Below are positions 43,619-52,420 of a DNA stretch of 64,000 nt, one piece after another. Under the pieces are notes generated by a model. That model was not told the origin of the DNA. It did no database searches and saw only the letters and a list, made by a program, of their open reading frames with translations. The stretch is from Parapedobacter pyrenivorans (GTDB lineage: Bacteria > Bacteroidota > Bacteroidia > Sphingobacteriales > Sphingobacteriaceae). How positions within the stretch are numbered: the stretch's first letter is position 1; each line of letters starts with the position of its first letter. The stretch spans positions 215-64,214 of the forward strand of contig NZ_BMER01000003.1 of the NCBI RefSeq assembly GCF_014636865.1, in the 5' to 3' direction. The translations under genes and the position numbers were made by a program.

Positions 43619-44167
43619 TTACTTTTCTATCAATTCGTCGTAAAAGATTTTCAATCTCTTGCGCAGATGTAATACGGCATAGCGCTTGCGCGACACCAAC
43701 TTGCCAACCGGCTCGCCGGTGAATGCCGCGATTTCGGCAAACGGAATACTTTCCAGTTCATGCCACACAAACACATCGCGCTGCGCGGCCGGCAACTCAT
43801 CCAGGGCCCGGTACAATCGTTCCCAAACCATACGCTCCTGGTACTGGGTCTCCGGATTGCTATCTGCCGTGGCGGATAGCGCTTCGAGCTCGGAACTTTC
43901 CGGCTGGTCGGACGTTGTCCGTTCCCATGATGATTCGGTCTTTTTCCGCTGTTTATCAATAATCCTGTTGGTCGCTACCCGGTAAAGCCAGCCGCCTACC
44001 TGCTCTACGGGGTGGGAATTGATGACCGCACTCAACCGGTACCAGACGTCCTGCAGGATGTCTTCGGCATCGGCGTCGTTCCGCACACGTTTCCGGATGA
44101 AGCCAAGCAATCCCTTGCCATAGGAAGCTATGGTTGCGGTGATTTTGCCGTGCTTTTCACTGGTCAT
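43619..44167 (-). CDS. ECF-type RNA polymerase sigma factor
   Basis: 182 residues. Sigma-2 region FIRKRVRNDADAEDILQDVWYRL with GWLYRVATNRIIDKQRK, and sigma-4 with LDELPAAQRDVFVWHELESIPFAEIAAFTG and VSRKRYAVLHLRKRL. Typical ECF layout. Anti-sigma identity is open; the downstream small membrane protein is the only candidate. Confidence 0.93.
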   Translation of the reverse strand: MTSEKHGKITATIASYGKGLLGFIRKRVRNDADAEDILQDVWYRLSAVINSHPVEQVGGWLYRVATNRIIDKQRKKTESSWERTTSDQPESSELEALSATADSNPETQYQERMVWERLYRALDELPAAQRDVFVWHELESIPFAEIAAFTGEPVGKLVSRKRYAVLHLRKRLKIFYDELIEK

Positions 44168-44258
44168 TTGCCGTGTGATTAATCGTCATTCCGTTTACCG
44201 TTTATTGATATAGACGAACGAGCCGCCAAAACATTTCAAAAAAAATGCATTTTGTTCT

Positions 44259-44266
44259 TACCTTTG
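44259..44266 (+). promoter_or_regulatory. -7 element of the cysteine desulfurase gene, near-leaderless start
   Basis: TACCTTTG ends 4 bp before the ATG at 44271. With transcription starting about 5 nt after the -7 box, the mRNA would begin at or next to the start codon, that is, without a leader. Confidence 0.55.
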
Positions 44267-44270
44267 CACC

Positions 44271-45407
44271 ATGCAAGTATACCTGGACAATGCGGCCACC
44301 ACACCGCTTGACCCTGAGGTCATTAAAACCATGGTCTCGACCATGGAAAACGATTATGGCAACCCCTCGTCTATCCATGCACATGGTAGGCAGGTGAAGA
44401 CCATGGTAGAAAAAGCCCGCAAAACTGTGGCCGGGCTATTGAATGTATCGCCTTCCGAAATATTTTTCACCTCAGGCGGTACCGAAGCGGATAATACGGC
44501 TATCGTAAGGGGAATCATCGACAACGGCCTCACCCATGCGATTACCTCACCACTGGAACACCATGCGGTGCTGCATACCTTGGAGGAAATGGAGAAAAGC
44601 GGTGCAATCCGGTTGAGCTTGCTTGCTGTGGATAATAAGGGCAATGTCGACTTGCATCAATTGGAAGAGCTGCTGAAGGAAAATCCACGATCGCTGGTGT
44701 CGCTCATGCATGCCAATAATGAAATCGGCACATTAACGGATATCGAATATGTATCGGCGTTGTGCAAGCAGTACCACGCCATCTTCCATTCGGACACGGT
44801 GCAGACGATGGGGCACTACGCACATGACCTCACCAAGCTGCAGATCGATTTCGTGACGGGAGCCGCCCACAAATTCCATGGGCCGAAAGGTGTAGGATTC
44901 CTCTATGTAAACCACAACACGAAAATCAAGCCGTTTATCTACGGCGGCGCCCAGGAACGCAACATGCGTGGTGGTACGGAAAATGTCTATGGTATCGTCG
45001 GACTGGCCAAGGCACTCGAAATTTGCTATAGGGACATGGCCGAACACCAGCAACACATCCAGGGGTTGAAAGACTATATGATTGCGCAACTGAAGGAAAA
45101 CATCCACGATATCCGCTTCAATGGTGATATGAGCCCGGAAAATAGCCTGTACACGGTGCTTAATGTGTCTTTCCCGTGCACCGATATGGCGGACATGCTG
45201 CTATTTAATCTGGATATTTGCGGGATCTCGGCTTCAGGCGGTAGCGCGTGCAGCTCCGGCTCGGATATCGGTTCGCATGTATTGCGTGCGATCGGTGCCG
45301 ACGCCAAACGGCCCTGTGTCCGGTTTTCATTCTGTAAAAACAACACGAAGCAAGAAATTGACTTTGTAGTAGGCAAGCTCCGTGAGCTCTGCTTGGAAAA
45401 GGCATAA
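44271..45407 (+). CDS. Cysteine desulfurase (NifS/IscS family)
   Basis: 378 residues: PLP fold with YLDNAATTPLDPEV, TSGGTEADNTAI, the PLP-Lys in GAAHKFHGPKGVGF and the catalytic Cys loop GSACSSGSD. Converts cysteine to alanine while donating sulfur for Fe-S clusters and thio-modification. Usual length for the family. Confidence 0.95.
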   Translation: MQVYLDNAATTPLDPEVIKTMVSTMENDYGNPSSIHAHGRQVKTMVEKARKTVAGLLNVSPSEIFFTSGGTEADNTAIVRGIIDNGLTHAITSPLEHHAVLHTLEEMEKSGAIRLSLLAVDNKGNVDLHQLEELLKENPRSLVSLMHANNEIGTLTDIEYVSALCKQYHAIFHSDTVQTMGHYAHDLTKLQIDFVTGAAHKFHGPKGVGFLYVNHNTKIKPFIYGGAQERNMRGGTENVYGIVGLAKALEICYRDMAEHQQHIQGLKDYMIAQLKENIHDIRFNGDMSPENSLYTVLNVSFPCTDMADMLLFNLDICGISASGGSACSSGSDIGSHVLRAIGADAKRPCVRFSFCKNNTKQEIDFVVGKLRELCLEKA

Positions 45408-45483
45408 TCCAATCCATCCAAACAATGGTTTCTTTCGGCTGTTAGATTGGTTATAGTACCAACGAATAAAGGAGGAAAACACC

Positions 45484-45693
45484 ATGGATCCGAAAAAGCC
45501 ATTTCAAAACCCGGAAGACGAACGGTTTGAACACCCTACTGATGCGTCCAAACTCCACGACGAAGATACGGACGGAGATACCGATGCAACAGACGCGGTA
45601 GATGACGCCATAGACAGGGACAGTTATGCCGACCGCAAACATAAGAGAACGCATGACGGACCTGCTGATATCAGCAATCCGGGCACCATCTAA
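45484..45693 (+). CDS. Hypothetical acidic protein, 69 aa
   Basis: A hydrophilic, acidic protein (KLHDEDTDGDTDATDAVDD) without hydrophobic core, probably disordered. A strong AGGAGG lies 7 nt before the ATG at 45484. Its stop overlaps the stop of the convergent TPR gene by 4 bp. Confidence 0.6.
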   Translation: MDPKKPFQNPEDERFEHPTDASKLHDEDTDGDTDATDAVDDAIDRDSYADRKHKRTHDGPADISNPGTI

Positions 45694-46022
45694 TCGTCAT
45701 CATCATCTATTCCAGCAGCGCTGCGGAACGCTGCTTGCAATTCAGACAAGGCATGCATATCGCGCTTGTTTTTGGCGGCTTGCATGCCTTTTTCATATAC
45801 CGATATCGCATCGTCTTTCCTGCCCATCGCCTCGTACAGCTTGCCTAAATGGTAATACGTGCCCACGTATTCGGGATGCTTGTCGAGTAGCTCCTCATAG
45901 TACCGGAGCGCGGATTCCGTATGGCCTAATTTGAGGTGTTCTGTAGCAAGCGCGTATTTCAAAAAGGGATCGTTGGGACTCTCGTGGAGGAAATCGGTAA
46001 GCTGTTGTAGTCGGTGACTCAT
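45690..46022 (-). CDS. TPR protein, 110 aa
   Basis: 110 residues with three TPR motifs (FLKYALATEHLKLGHTESALRYYE, YHLGKLYEAMGRKDDAISVYEKGMQ). No signal peptide, so cytoplasmic adaptor. Ends in a run of Asp (DDDD). Convergent with the acidic small protein. Confidence 0.8.
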   Translation of the reverse strand: MSHRLQQLTDFLHESPNDPFLKYALATEHLKLGHTESALRYYEELLDKHPEYVGTYYHLGKLYEAMGRKDDAISVYEKGMQAAKNKRDMHALSELQAAFRSAAGIDDDDD

Positions 46023-46116
46023 GCGGCAAATTTACCAATATGAAGTGACAAACAGATGAAATACTATGCTTGCATAATAAAAAAAGTTTACCGAGTTTTG
46101 TAGAAAACCAGTTGTC

Positions 46117-46854
46117 ATGAATATATTAGTCTGCATCAGTAACGTTCCGGATACCACATCAAAAATAACCTTCGGCGACGGGAATACCACCCTCAATACC
46201 GCGGGGATACAGTACATCGTCAATCCCTATGATGAAATTGCCCTTTCGAAAGCGATTGGTTTGGTGGAGGGTGGCAAGGGCAAGGTAACGGTGATCAATG
46301 TGGGTGAAGCCAGTACCGAGGCCACGATCCGTAAAGCGCTGGCTACCGGGGCGGACGAAGCGGTACGCGTGGATGCCGCACCCCGCGATGCTTGGTTTGT
46401 GGCCCATCAGATAGCCAGCTATGCTAAGGACAATGCATTCGACCTGATCCTGACAGGTCGCGAGTCGATCGACTACAACGGCAGCCAGGTGGCGGCATTT
46501 GTAGGTGAATTGCTGGGCATTCCTTCGGTAACTACGGCAAAGAAACTGGAAATTGAGGACAACACGGCCACGGTGGAACGCGAGATCGAGGGCGGTAAGG
46601 AGGTGCTTGCTATTCCGCTGCCGGTGATTGTCGGTACTGCCGAGGGTGTGGCCGAGCCGCGCATACCCAATATGCGGGGCATCATGAGTGCCCGCTCTAA
46701 ACCCCTGAATGTGATTGAGGCGATATCGGTACCCGTGTTATCGAAGATCGTCAGCTATGAATCGCCCGAACCACGGGGCAACGTATCATTAATCGATGCG
46801 GGCGAGGTGGAAAAGTTGGTGGATATCCTGCACAATAAAGCCCGGGTGATCTAG
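46117..46854 (+). CDS. etfB: Electron transfer flavoprotein beta subunit
   Basis: 245 residues with the EtfB fold: ILVCISNVPDTTSKI, YIVNPYDEIALSKAI, GRESIDYNGSQVAAFVGELLGIP and the EGVAEPRIPNMRGIMSA signature. With EtfA it transfers electrons from acyl-CoA dehydrogenases to the quinone pool. Upstream of etfA by 39 bp. Confidence 0.95.
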   Translation: MNILVCISNVPDTTSKITFGDGNTTLNTAGIQYIVNPYDEIALSKAIGLVEGGKGKVTVINVGEASTEATIRKALATGADEAVRVDAAPRDAWFVAHQIASYAKDNAFDLILTGRESIDYNGSQVAAFVGELLGIPSVTTAKKLEIEDNTATVEREIEGGKEVLAIPLPVIVGTAEGVAEPRIPNMRGIMSARSKPLNVIEAISVPVLSKIVSYESPEPRGNVSLIDAGEVEKLVDILHNKARVI

Positions 46855-46893
46855 GAAAAACAAAAAAGCAAAACACAGAAAAAACAGCTCAAC

Positions 46894-47868
46894 ATGTCAG
46901 TTTTAGTATATGCCGAAAGTACAGACGGAAAATTCAAGAAGTCCGTCTTCGAAGTGGTTTCTTACGCCAAGGCCATCGCAGATGCCGTTGGAACGTCGGT
47001 AACGGCAATTTCCATCGGCAATGTAGCAGCTGCCGATTTGGCTTCGCTGGGCAACTACGGAGCCTCAACCGTGCTGCATGTCGCTTCGGAGCAGCTCAAG
47101 CAATTCGTCAACCAGGCCTATGCTTCGGTAATCGCCGCAGCGGCTCAGCACAGCGGTGCCGACTTGGTGGTCATCTCGAATTCGTTCAGCGGTAAGGGTC
47201 TGGCCCCACGTGTGGCGGCCAAATTGGAGGCCGGATTGGCCGATGGTGCCGTAGAACTACCCCAAATCAATGGTGGTGCGATGACGGTGAAAAAAACGGC
47301 CTTTTCCGGAAAGGCATTTGCTATTACGGAGCTCACGTCGGCCAAAAAGGTTGTGGCACTCAATCCAAATGCCTTCGAAGTGCGTGAAACGGGTGGCAGT
47401 GCCCAAGTGGAGGCGTTCAGCCCGGATATCCCGGCAACAGATCTCACCACGGTGATCCAAGACATTGTCCGGTCGACAGATCAGGTGTCCTTACCGGATG
47501 CGGAAATCGTTGTATCGGCCGGCCGCGGTCTTAAGGGCCCGGAAAACTGGGGAATGATCGAGGAATTGGCAGCGGTATTGGGAGCGGCTACAGCATGTTC
47601 TAAGCCCGTATCCGACGCCGGGTGGCGACCCCATTCGGAACACGTGGGCCAAACGGGAATTGCGGTCAGCCCGAACCTGTATATTGCCATCGGCATTTCG
47701 GGAGCGATCCAGCACCTTGCGGGCGTGAGTGCTTCGAAAACCATCGTTGTGATTAATAAGGATCCGGAAGCGCCATTTTTCAAAGCAGCTGATTACGGTA
47801 TTGTAGGCGATGCTTTTGAGGTGGTACCCAAGCTTATAGCCGCGATCAAAGCCTATAAAGGCAACTAA
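46894..47868 (+). CDS. etfA: Electron transfer flavoprotein alpha subunit
   Basis: 324 residues. The FAD-binding C-terminal domain is complete: GRGLKGPENWGMIEELAAVLGAA, SRPVSDAGW-type motif (KPVSDAGWRPHSEHVGQTG) and IAIGISGAIQHLAGVSAS with NKDPEAPFF. Partner of the EtfB upstream. Confidence 0.96.
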   Translation: MSVLVYAESTDGKFKKSVFEVVSYAKAIADAVGTSVTAISIGNVAAADLASLGNYGASTVLHVASEQLKQFVNQAYASVIAAAAQHSGADLVVISNSFSGKGLAPRVAAKLEAGLADGAVELPQINGGAMTVKKTAFSGKAFAITELTSAKKVVALNPNAFEVRETGGSAQVEAFSPDIPATDLTTVIQDIVRSTDQVSLPDAEIVVSAGRGLKGPENWGMIEELAAVLGAATACSKPVSDAGWRPHSEHVGQTGIAVSPNLYIAIGISGAIQHLAGVSASKTIVVINKDPEAPFFKAADYGIVGDAFEVVPKLIAAIKAYKGN

Positions 47869-47923
47869 TCGGTTGGTTTTTCAATAACAATTCGCATCTT
47901 TGTATTCCTGCATCAAATCAGGT

Positions 47924-48535
47924 ATGAAGAAGATCAAATTAGATATTGTCGGGCTGTCCTACAGCCAAACCCAGTCGGGAGCTTATGCGTTGGTTTTGGG
48001 GGAAATATCCGGGCGGCGCCGGTTACCTATTATCATCGGCGGATTTGAGGCGCAGGCCATCGCCATCGAAATCGAGAAAATGAAGCCGAGCCGACCATTG
48101 ACCCATGATCTTTTCAAGACGTTTGCCGAGACGTACCATATCCGGATTGATGAGGTGATTATCTACAACCTGGTAGATGGGATTTTCTACGCCAAAATCA
48201 TCTTCAACGACGGCCAGAAACAAACGGAAATCGATGCTCGGACTTCAGACGCCATTGCATTGGCTGTACGTTTCAAAGCCCCTGTCTATACGTATGAATT
48301 CATTCTGGCATCCGCTGGTATCGTGATCGAGGGAAACGACTTCGTATTCCTCGAGAATATCGAATCTGCGGGCGGGAATGACCCCGAAGCCATGGTTTCA
48401 AAAGACATTTCTTCGTCGTATTCATCGATGAGCGACGACCAATTGCAGGAAACATTGTCCAAAGCGTTGGCCGATGAGCTGTACGAAAAAGCGGCCCGTA
48501 TCCGGGACGAAATTACACGACGAAAATCTTCCTAG
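47924..48535 (+). CDS. Bifunctional nuclease domain protein with UVR motif
   Basis: 203 residues from the ATG at 47924. DUF151/BFN domain with QSGAYALVLGE, RRLPIIIGGFEAQAIAIE and RTSDAIALAVRFKAPVY, then a C-terminal UVR motif (QLQETLSKALADELYEKAARIRDEI). These proteins have nuclease activity in plants; the bacterial role is uncertain. Nearest neighbours are etfA and a nucleoside permease, 11 bp downstream. Confidence 0.9.
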   Translation: MKKIKLDIVGLSYSQTQSGAYALVLGEISGRRRLPIIIGGFEAQAIAIEIEKMKPSRPLTHDLFKTFAETYHIRIDEVIIYNLVDGIFYAKIIFNDGQKQTEIDARTSDAIALAVRFKAPVYTYEFILASAGIVIEGNDFVFLENIESAGGNDPEAMVSKDISSSYSSMSDDQLQETLSKALADELYEKAARIRDEITRRKSS

Positions 48536-48546
48536 GTGAACGGACT

Positions 48547-49773
48547 ATGCCGATAAGACTCCGATTGACGGCAATGAACTTCCTTCAATTCTTTATTTGG
48601 GGTTCATGGCTGATTTCACTCGGTGGTTACATGGGAAGCCAATTGGGATTTACAGGCCTGCAGATCGGATCGGTTTATTCGACGATGGGTATTGCTTCCG
48701 TGTTTATGCCCGGACTATTGGGCATCGTGGCCGATCGGTGGGTCAATGCCGAACGGGTATTCGCGGTTGCGCATTTCATTGCAGCAGGCGCCCTTATCGC
48801 GGCAACCCGGGTTACCGATTTCCAGACCTTTTATAGCCTGATGCTGGTTAATTCATTGTTTTACATGCCCACGTTGGCCCTATCCAATTCCGTCTGCTAC
48901 AATGTACTGACGCGAAAGGGATTCGATGTGGTGAAAGACTTCCCTCCCATCCGCGTGTGGGGAACCGTCGGCTTTATCGTGGCCATGTGGGCGGTGGATT
49001 TGATGGGGTGGACCAAGAGCACCAACCAACTTTACCTGGCCGCAGGTGCCGGACTGTTTCTCGGATGCTACGCATTTACCGTACCCCCATCCCCGCCTTA
49101 CCTGGACGAAACCCGCAAAAAAACACTGGTATCGTCATTGGGACTGGATGCGTTTGTCCTCTTCAAAAAGAAAAACACGGCACTTTTCTTTGTCTTTTCG
49201 TTGATGCTGGGCGCCGCCCTGCAAATCACCAATGCCTTCGGAGGGCCGTTTTTGGACGATTTCAAAACCGTATATCCCGACTCCTTCGGCGTGCAGCACC
49301 CCAATCTACTGCTTTCCATCTCCCAGATTTCGGAGACTTTTTTCATTCTGCTGATCCCCTTTTTCCTTACCCGCTTCGGTATCCGCAAGGTGATCCTGTT
49401 TAGCATCATTGCATGGGTGCTCCGTTTCGCCCTATTCGGATTGGGCAATCCCGACGACAAGCTTTACTTGTTGGTGTTGTCTATGATCATTTATGGGATG
49501 GCTTTTGATTTCTTTAATATCTCAGGCTCCCTGTATGTGGAAAAAGTAGCCGAACGGAAAATCCGTTCCAGCGCACAGGGATTATTCATGATCATGACCA
49601 ATGGCTTCGGTGCTATCATCGGTGGCTACGGCAGCGGCTGGGTGGTAGACCACTTTACCCGGGCGGGCATCAGGGATTGGCCCAGTATCTGGTTTACGTT
49701 CGCCGGTTACGCATTGGTACTGGCCGTACTTTTCCTCCTGGTATTCCGCAATAAACGCATCGAGGTGACCTAG
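48547..49773 (+). CDS. Nucleoside:H+ symporter family permease (NupG-like MFS)
   Basis: 408 residues and 12 predicted membrane spans. It begins LTAMNFLQFFIWGSWLISLG, typical of NupG/XapB, and has IASVFMPGLLGIVADRW and PTLALSNSVCYNVL. Probable nucleoside uptake across the inner membrane; substrate unproven. Confidence 0.88.
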   Translation: MPIRLRLTAMNFLQFFIWGSWLISLGGYMGSQLGFTGLQIGSVYSTMGIASVFMPGLLGIVADRWVNAERVFAVAHFIAAGALIAATRVTDFQTFYSLMLVNSLFYMPTLALSNSVCYNVLTRKGFDVVKDFPPIRVWGTVGFIVAMWAVDLMGWTKSTNQLYLAAGAGLFLGCYAFTVPPSPPYLDETRKKTLVSSLGLDAFVLFKKKNTALFFVFSLMLGAALQITNAFGGPFLDDFKTVYPDSFGVQHPNLLLSISQISETFFILLIPFFLTRFGIRKVILFSIIAWVLRFALFGLGNPDDKLYLLVLSMIIYGMAFDFFNISGSLYVEKVAERKIRSSAQGLFMIMTNGFGAIIGGYGSGWVVDHFTRAGIRDWPSIWFTFAGYALVLAVLFLLVFRNKRIEVT

Positions 49774-49775
49774 CC

Positions 49776-50252
49776 TTATCGGGTCTTAATTTTGATCAGG
49801 CGGTTGTCTATCGGAAGTTGTTCTGTGGTGGCAACGCCAACCAAATCGTGATAACGCGGGAACAACGGGTTCAGCAGGTAATTGTATTCCTTGGGGTTTA
49901 CAGCAGACCGTAAGCGGATACCCAGGTATTTGGCATCTCGCATCCATTTATCACCAAGACGCTTGTTTTCTAGGTTGCCGAGTTTCATCCATTGTTTCGG
50001 ATAAGCCGTATCGGGCAAGGTATAAATCAGTTCGGGTGCCCCGTTTATTTCAATACCCATAATGAATAGCTTGGGCGGTATAATGTCCGAATCGAAGTGC
50101 ACCAAATTCTCGAGATAGGCCAACGAACTGTTCTCACTTGTATACAGCATATAGGTGCCCGGGTTATTCCAGCGCCCCCCAAATGTATACGCACCCGTAC
50201 CGGAAAGATCGGTGGCACGCTTTTGTGATTTGGCAATCCGGTAGAGGAGCAT
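49776..50252 (-). CDS. RES-domain toxin
   Basis: 158 residues of the RES family: YRIAKSQKRATDLSGTGAYTFGGRWNNPG, then SSLAYLENLVHF with the catalytic R, E and S positions. RES toxins degrade NAD+ and stop growth when free. The ATG overlaps the antitoxin stop (TGATG), the usual order for RES-Xre pairs. Confidence 0.9.
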   Translation of the reverse strand: MLLYRIAKSQKRATDLSGTGAYTFGGRWNNPGTYMLYTSENSSLAYLENLVHFDSDIIPPKLFIMGIEINGAPELIYTLPDTAYPKQWMKLGNLENKRLGDKWMRDAKYLGIRLRSAVNPKEYNYLLNPLFPRYHDLVGVATTEQLPIDNRLIKIKTR

Positions 50253-50722
50253 CAGGAATATACGCCTTCTTCGATACGCCCCAGCACGGTATTGACCAAC
50301 ATCAACCCGGTGGGTGTGTGAAACAAATCAAACGGCCGCATGCCATTCAGCGCCCTGTTGGATGTAGCTAACCAATCACGCACTTTGTCTTCATCTTCAA
50401 AAACTTCCATGGCATGCTCCACCACTTTCGCAATTTCAATGATTAGCGACGACGTACGCCGGTCGAGCCGGTCATTGCTTTTCTTGCGCTCAACGGTCTT
50501 GATCGACATATCGAGGATGGTTTCCACAAACAACTTACGCGGTACCTGCAAAAAGGCAATCAGTGCATCGAGCGATACCCGCGTTAGCCCGTCATTACCC
50601 AATGCGATCAGGTCAAACTCCGTTTTAATACCCGTACCCATCACATCCCGCCCGCCTAAAAGCGATACCACGTCCCAAAACGTCTTCGTCTCTTTCTTAT
50701 TACCTATAGCCATATGCGACAT
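50252..50722 (-). CDS. Xre/MbcA/ParS-type antitoxin
   Basis: 156 residues from the ATG at 50722. HTH-like N-terminal region and the C-terminal MbcA/ParS DUF2384 segment (VVEHAMEVFEDEDKVRDWLATSNRALNGMRPFDLFHTPTG) with the GMRPFDLL-type motif. It neutralises the RES toxin that follows it and probably autoregulates the pair. Confidence 0.9.
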   Translation of the reverse strand: MSHMAIGNKKETKTFWDVVSLLGGRDVMGTGIKTEFDLIALGNDGLTRVSLDALIAFLQVPRKLFVETILDMSIKTVERKKSNDRLDRRTSSLIIEIAKVVEHAMEVFEDEDKVRDWLATSNRALNGMRPFDLFHTPTGLMLVNTVLGRIEEGVYS

Positions 50723-50834
50723 TTTATCCAAATGTAAGGATAATTTGTCGCTTATTAAAATTTGATTAGCTTATTTTAAACAATGACAACTTTTCTACTA
50801 TTCCGGTAATCTTAAAAAATAATTGCTAAAAAAA

Positions 50835-50865
50835 TTTGCATATATATCAAAAGATAGTATCTTTG
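50835..50865 (+). promoter_or_regulatory. Consensus promoter of the paralogue pair
   Basis: TTTG (50835-50838), 19 bp, TATCTTTG (50858-50865): a perfect Bacteroidota promoter. Start of transcription about 50870, giving a 37-nt leader to the first paralogue. Confidence 0.85.
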
Positions 50866-50906
50866 CAGAGCTTAAACATTGTTAATTAACCTTAAAGAAC
50901 CAAGCC

Positions 50907-51581
50907 ATGAAAACCAAAAAACCAAAATGGAGACATTTCAATCACCTGACTAAAGAAGAATTCGAAAATCCGCTAATGCCGCTTCTCGAATTATGTTGCA
51001 GCGCCACGAGCCTGGAGTGCCATCGTAGCGATATCCATCATTTTGCCCGCGCTTCCTGTTGCCATAACACCGGATTTAGCCCAGTCGACTTCAGTGAAAT
51101 GTACTTTCTCTATAAGCAGCTTTCCAACCATATCGAATTATTGTATCTTCTTATGCATCGCTATTCCGAATGGCAGATCTCATTAACAAGCCCGCTTTAC
51201 CAATGCGAAGTTCAGGGATTATCGAAGATCATTCACGATGACGATATGTTCGGTGGTACAACCATGCATTTCGAGGCGTTGAGCAAAGCCGAGTTTATGG
51301 ATTTAAGTGTTTTCATGAACAATTTCTTTAAGTTCAGGTCGCTGCGCAGCTGGCGAGAAACCATGCAGGAACTCATCGAAGCGATTTTCAGCGACGAATC
51401 GTTTAGCCAATACCAACACGACGCCCACCAGGTATTCCAATACCTTGATAAACTGGGCGAAGCCGCATTTCTTGCCTATGAACTGCGCGGCAAAGCTTAC
51501 ATGCTGGAGCACCACGCCGACCGCTTCGGCATAAAACGCAAAAAACTGGTTGACATCGAGCCGACTACAACCATTCAATAA
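50907..51581 (+). CDS. Unknown protein A of a tandem paralogous pair
   Basis: 224 residues, no signal peptide, no family I recognise. Helical with NHIELLYLLMHRYSEW, FEALSKAEFMDLSVFMNNFFKF, LRSWRETMQELIE and a second HxYLDKLGEAAFLAYELRGKA motif. It clearly resembles the next protein (shared HFxxLT, TSLE, IELLYxL, FExLxKAE, FFxxxxLRxW and KLxEAxFxxY). The pair follows a consensus promoter and precedes a convergent helicase gene. Confidence 0.7.
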   Translation: MKTKKPKWRHFNHLTKEEFENPLMPLLELCCSATSLECHRSDIHHFARASCCHNTGFSPVDFSEMYFLYKQLSNHIELLYLLMHRYSEWQISLTSPLYQCEVQGLSKIIHDDDMFGGTTMHFEALSKAEFMDLSVFMNNFFKFRSLRSWRETMQELIEAIFSDESFSQYQHDAHQVFQYLDKLGEAAFLAYELRGKAYMLEHHADRFGIKRKKLVDIEPTTTIQ

Positions 51582-51622
51582 AAGCGAGTTATTAATTAAT
51601 CATCCAACAAATCACTTGAACC

Positions 51623-52420
51623 ATGAAGACCACAAAAAAACTAAACCGGAAACACTTTAGGTATTTAACAAACAAAGACATTAAAAATCCTTTAGTTAAT
51701 ATAGCCGAATTTTGCCGATCCTGGACATCTTTGGAAGGATACCTAGATGATGTGAAAAGCATAATCTGTGCGAACAGGTCAAGGGATCCTGAAAAGCTTT
51801 CGACAATGGAACAGTCAAACTTGCTGTTCGAAGTCAAACTCACCCTTACGAACATTGAGTTGCTATATGTGCTACAGCATACTATCGACAGCTGGAAACT
51901 AGGCAAAAACTCTCCCTATTATACGTTAAAAACAACGGCCATGGGTGCGTACATCGAAGATGTAACGCTGCCCCAACGCCAGAAAACACTTCTATTCGAA
52001 CAACTAACTAAAGCGGAAACCAAAAACATTGGCAAATTCATCAAAAAGTTTTTTCGAGTGCTCACACTCCGGGAATGGCAACGGCTTATGGACGATTTAC
52101 AGGAGGATTTTTTTACTGTAGATGACCTTTCTTCACTTATAATGTATCAAGAAAATTTCAAGAAAATTTTCAAATACCTCAAAAAATTACCAGAAGCGAT
52201 CTTTTTTATCTATGCAACCAAAGCCAAAGAACACATCTTCAAACACTATGTAGCGGAGTTCCGATTGGAAACATTCCTAAAGGAAGAAGCGACTGAACAA
52301 TCCGGAGAAGAAGCACTCGAAAGCGAGCTGGCTCAGGAAACAGGCGAAGCGGATACACCGACGGAAAATCCCCGACTTGCCGGTGACTCACAACAATCCC
52401 AGCAACCCTTCCCTATCTAA
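51623..52420 (+). CDS. Unknown protein B of a tandem paralogous pair
   Basis: 265 residues, soluble, similar across its first 215 residues to the preceding protein, with an extra acidic, probably disordered C-terminal tail (SGEEALESELAQETGEADT). It is more AT-rich than the surrounding genes. Its 3' end overlaps the convergent SNF2 gene by 33 bp. Function unknown. Confidence 0.7.
   Translation: MKTTKKLNRKHFRYLTNKDIKNPLVNIAEFCRSWTSLEGYLDDVKSIICANRSRDPEKLSTMEQSNLLFEVKLTLTNIELLYVLQHTIDSWKLGKNSPYYTLKTTAMGAYIEDVTLPQRQKTLLFEQLTKAETKNIGKFIKKFFRVLTLREWQRLMDDLQEDFFTVDDLSSLIMYQENFKKIFKYLKKLPEAIFFIYATKAKEHIFKHYVAEFRLETFLKEEATEQSGEEALESELAQETGEADTPTENPRLAGDSQQSQQPFPI

Noticed and set aside
50907-52420. 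RteC-like conjugative transposon regulators
   Set aside because: A faint resemblance in the IELLYxL segment is not supported elsewhere, and no other conjugation gene is nearby.
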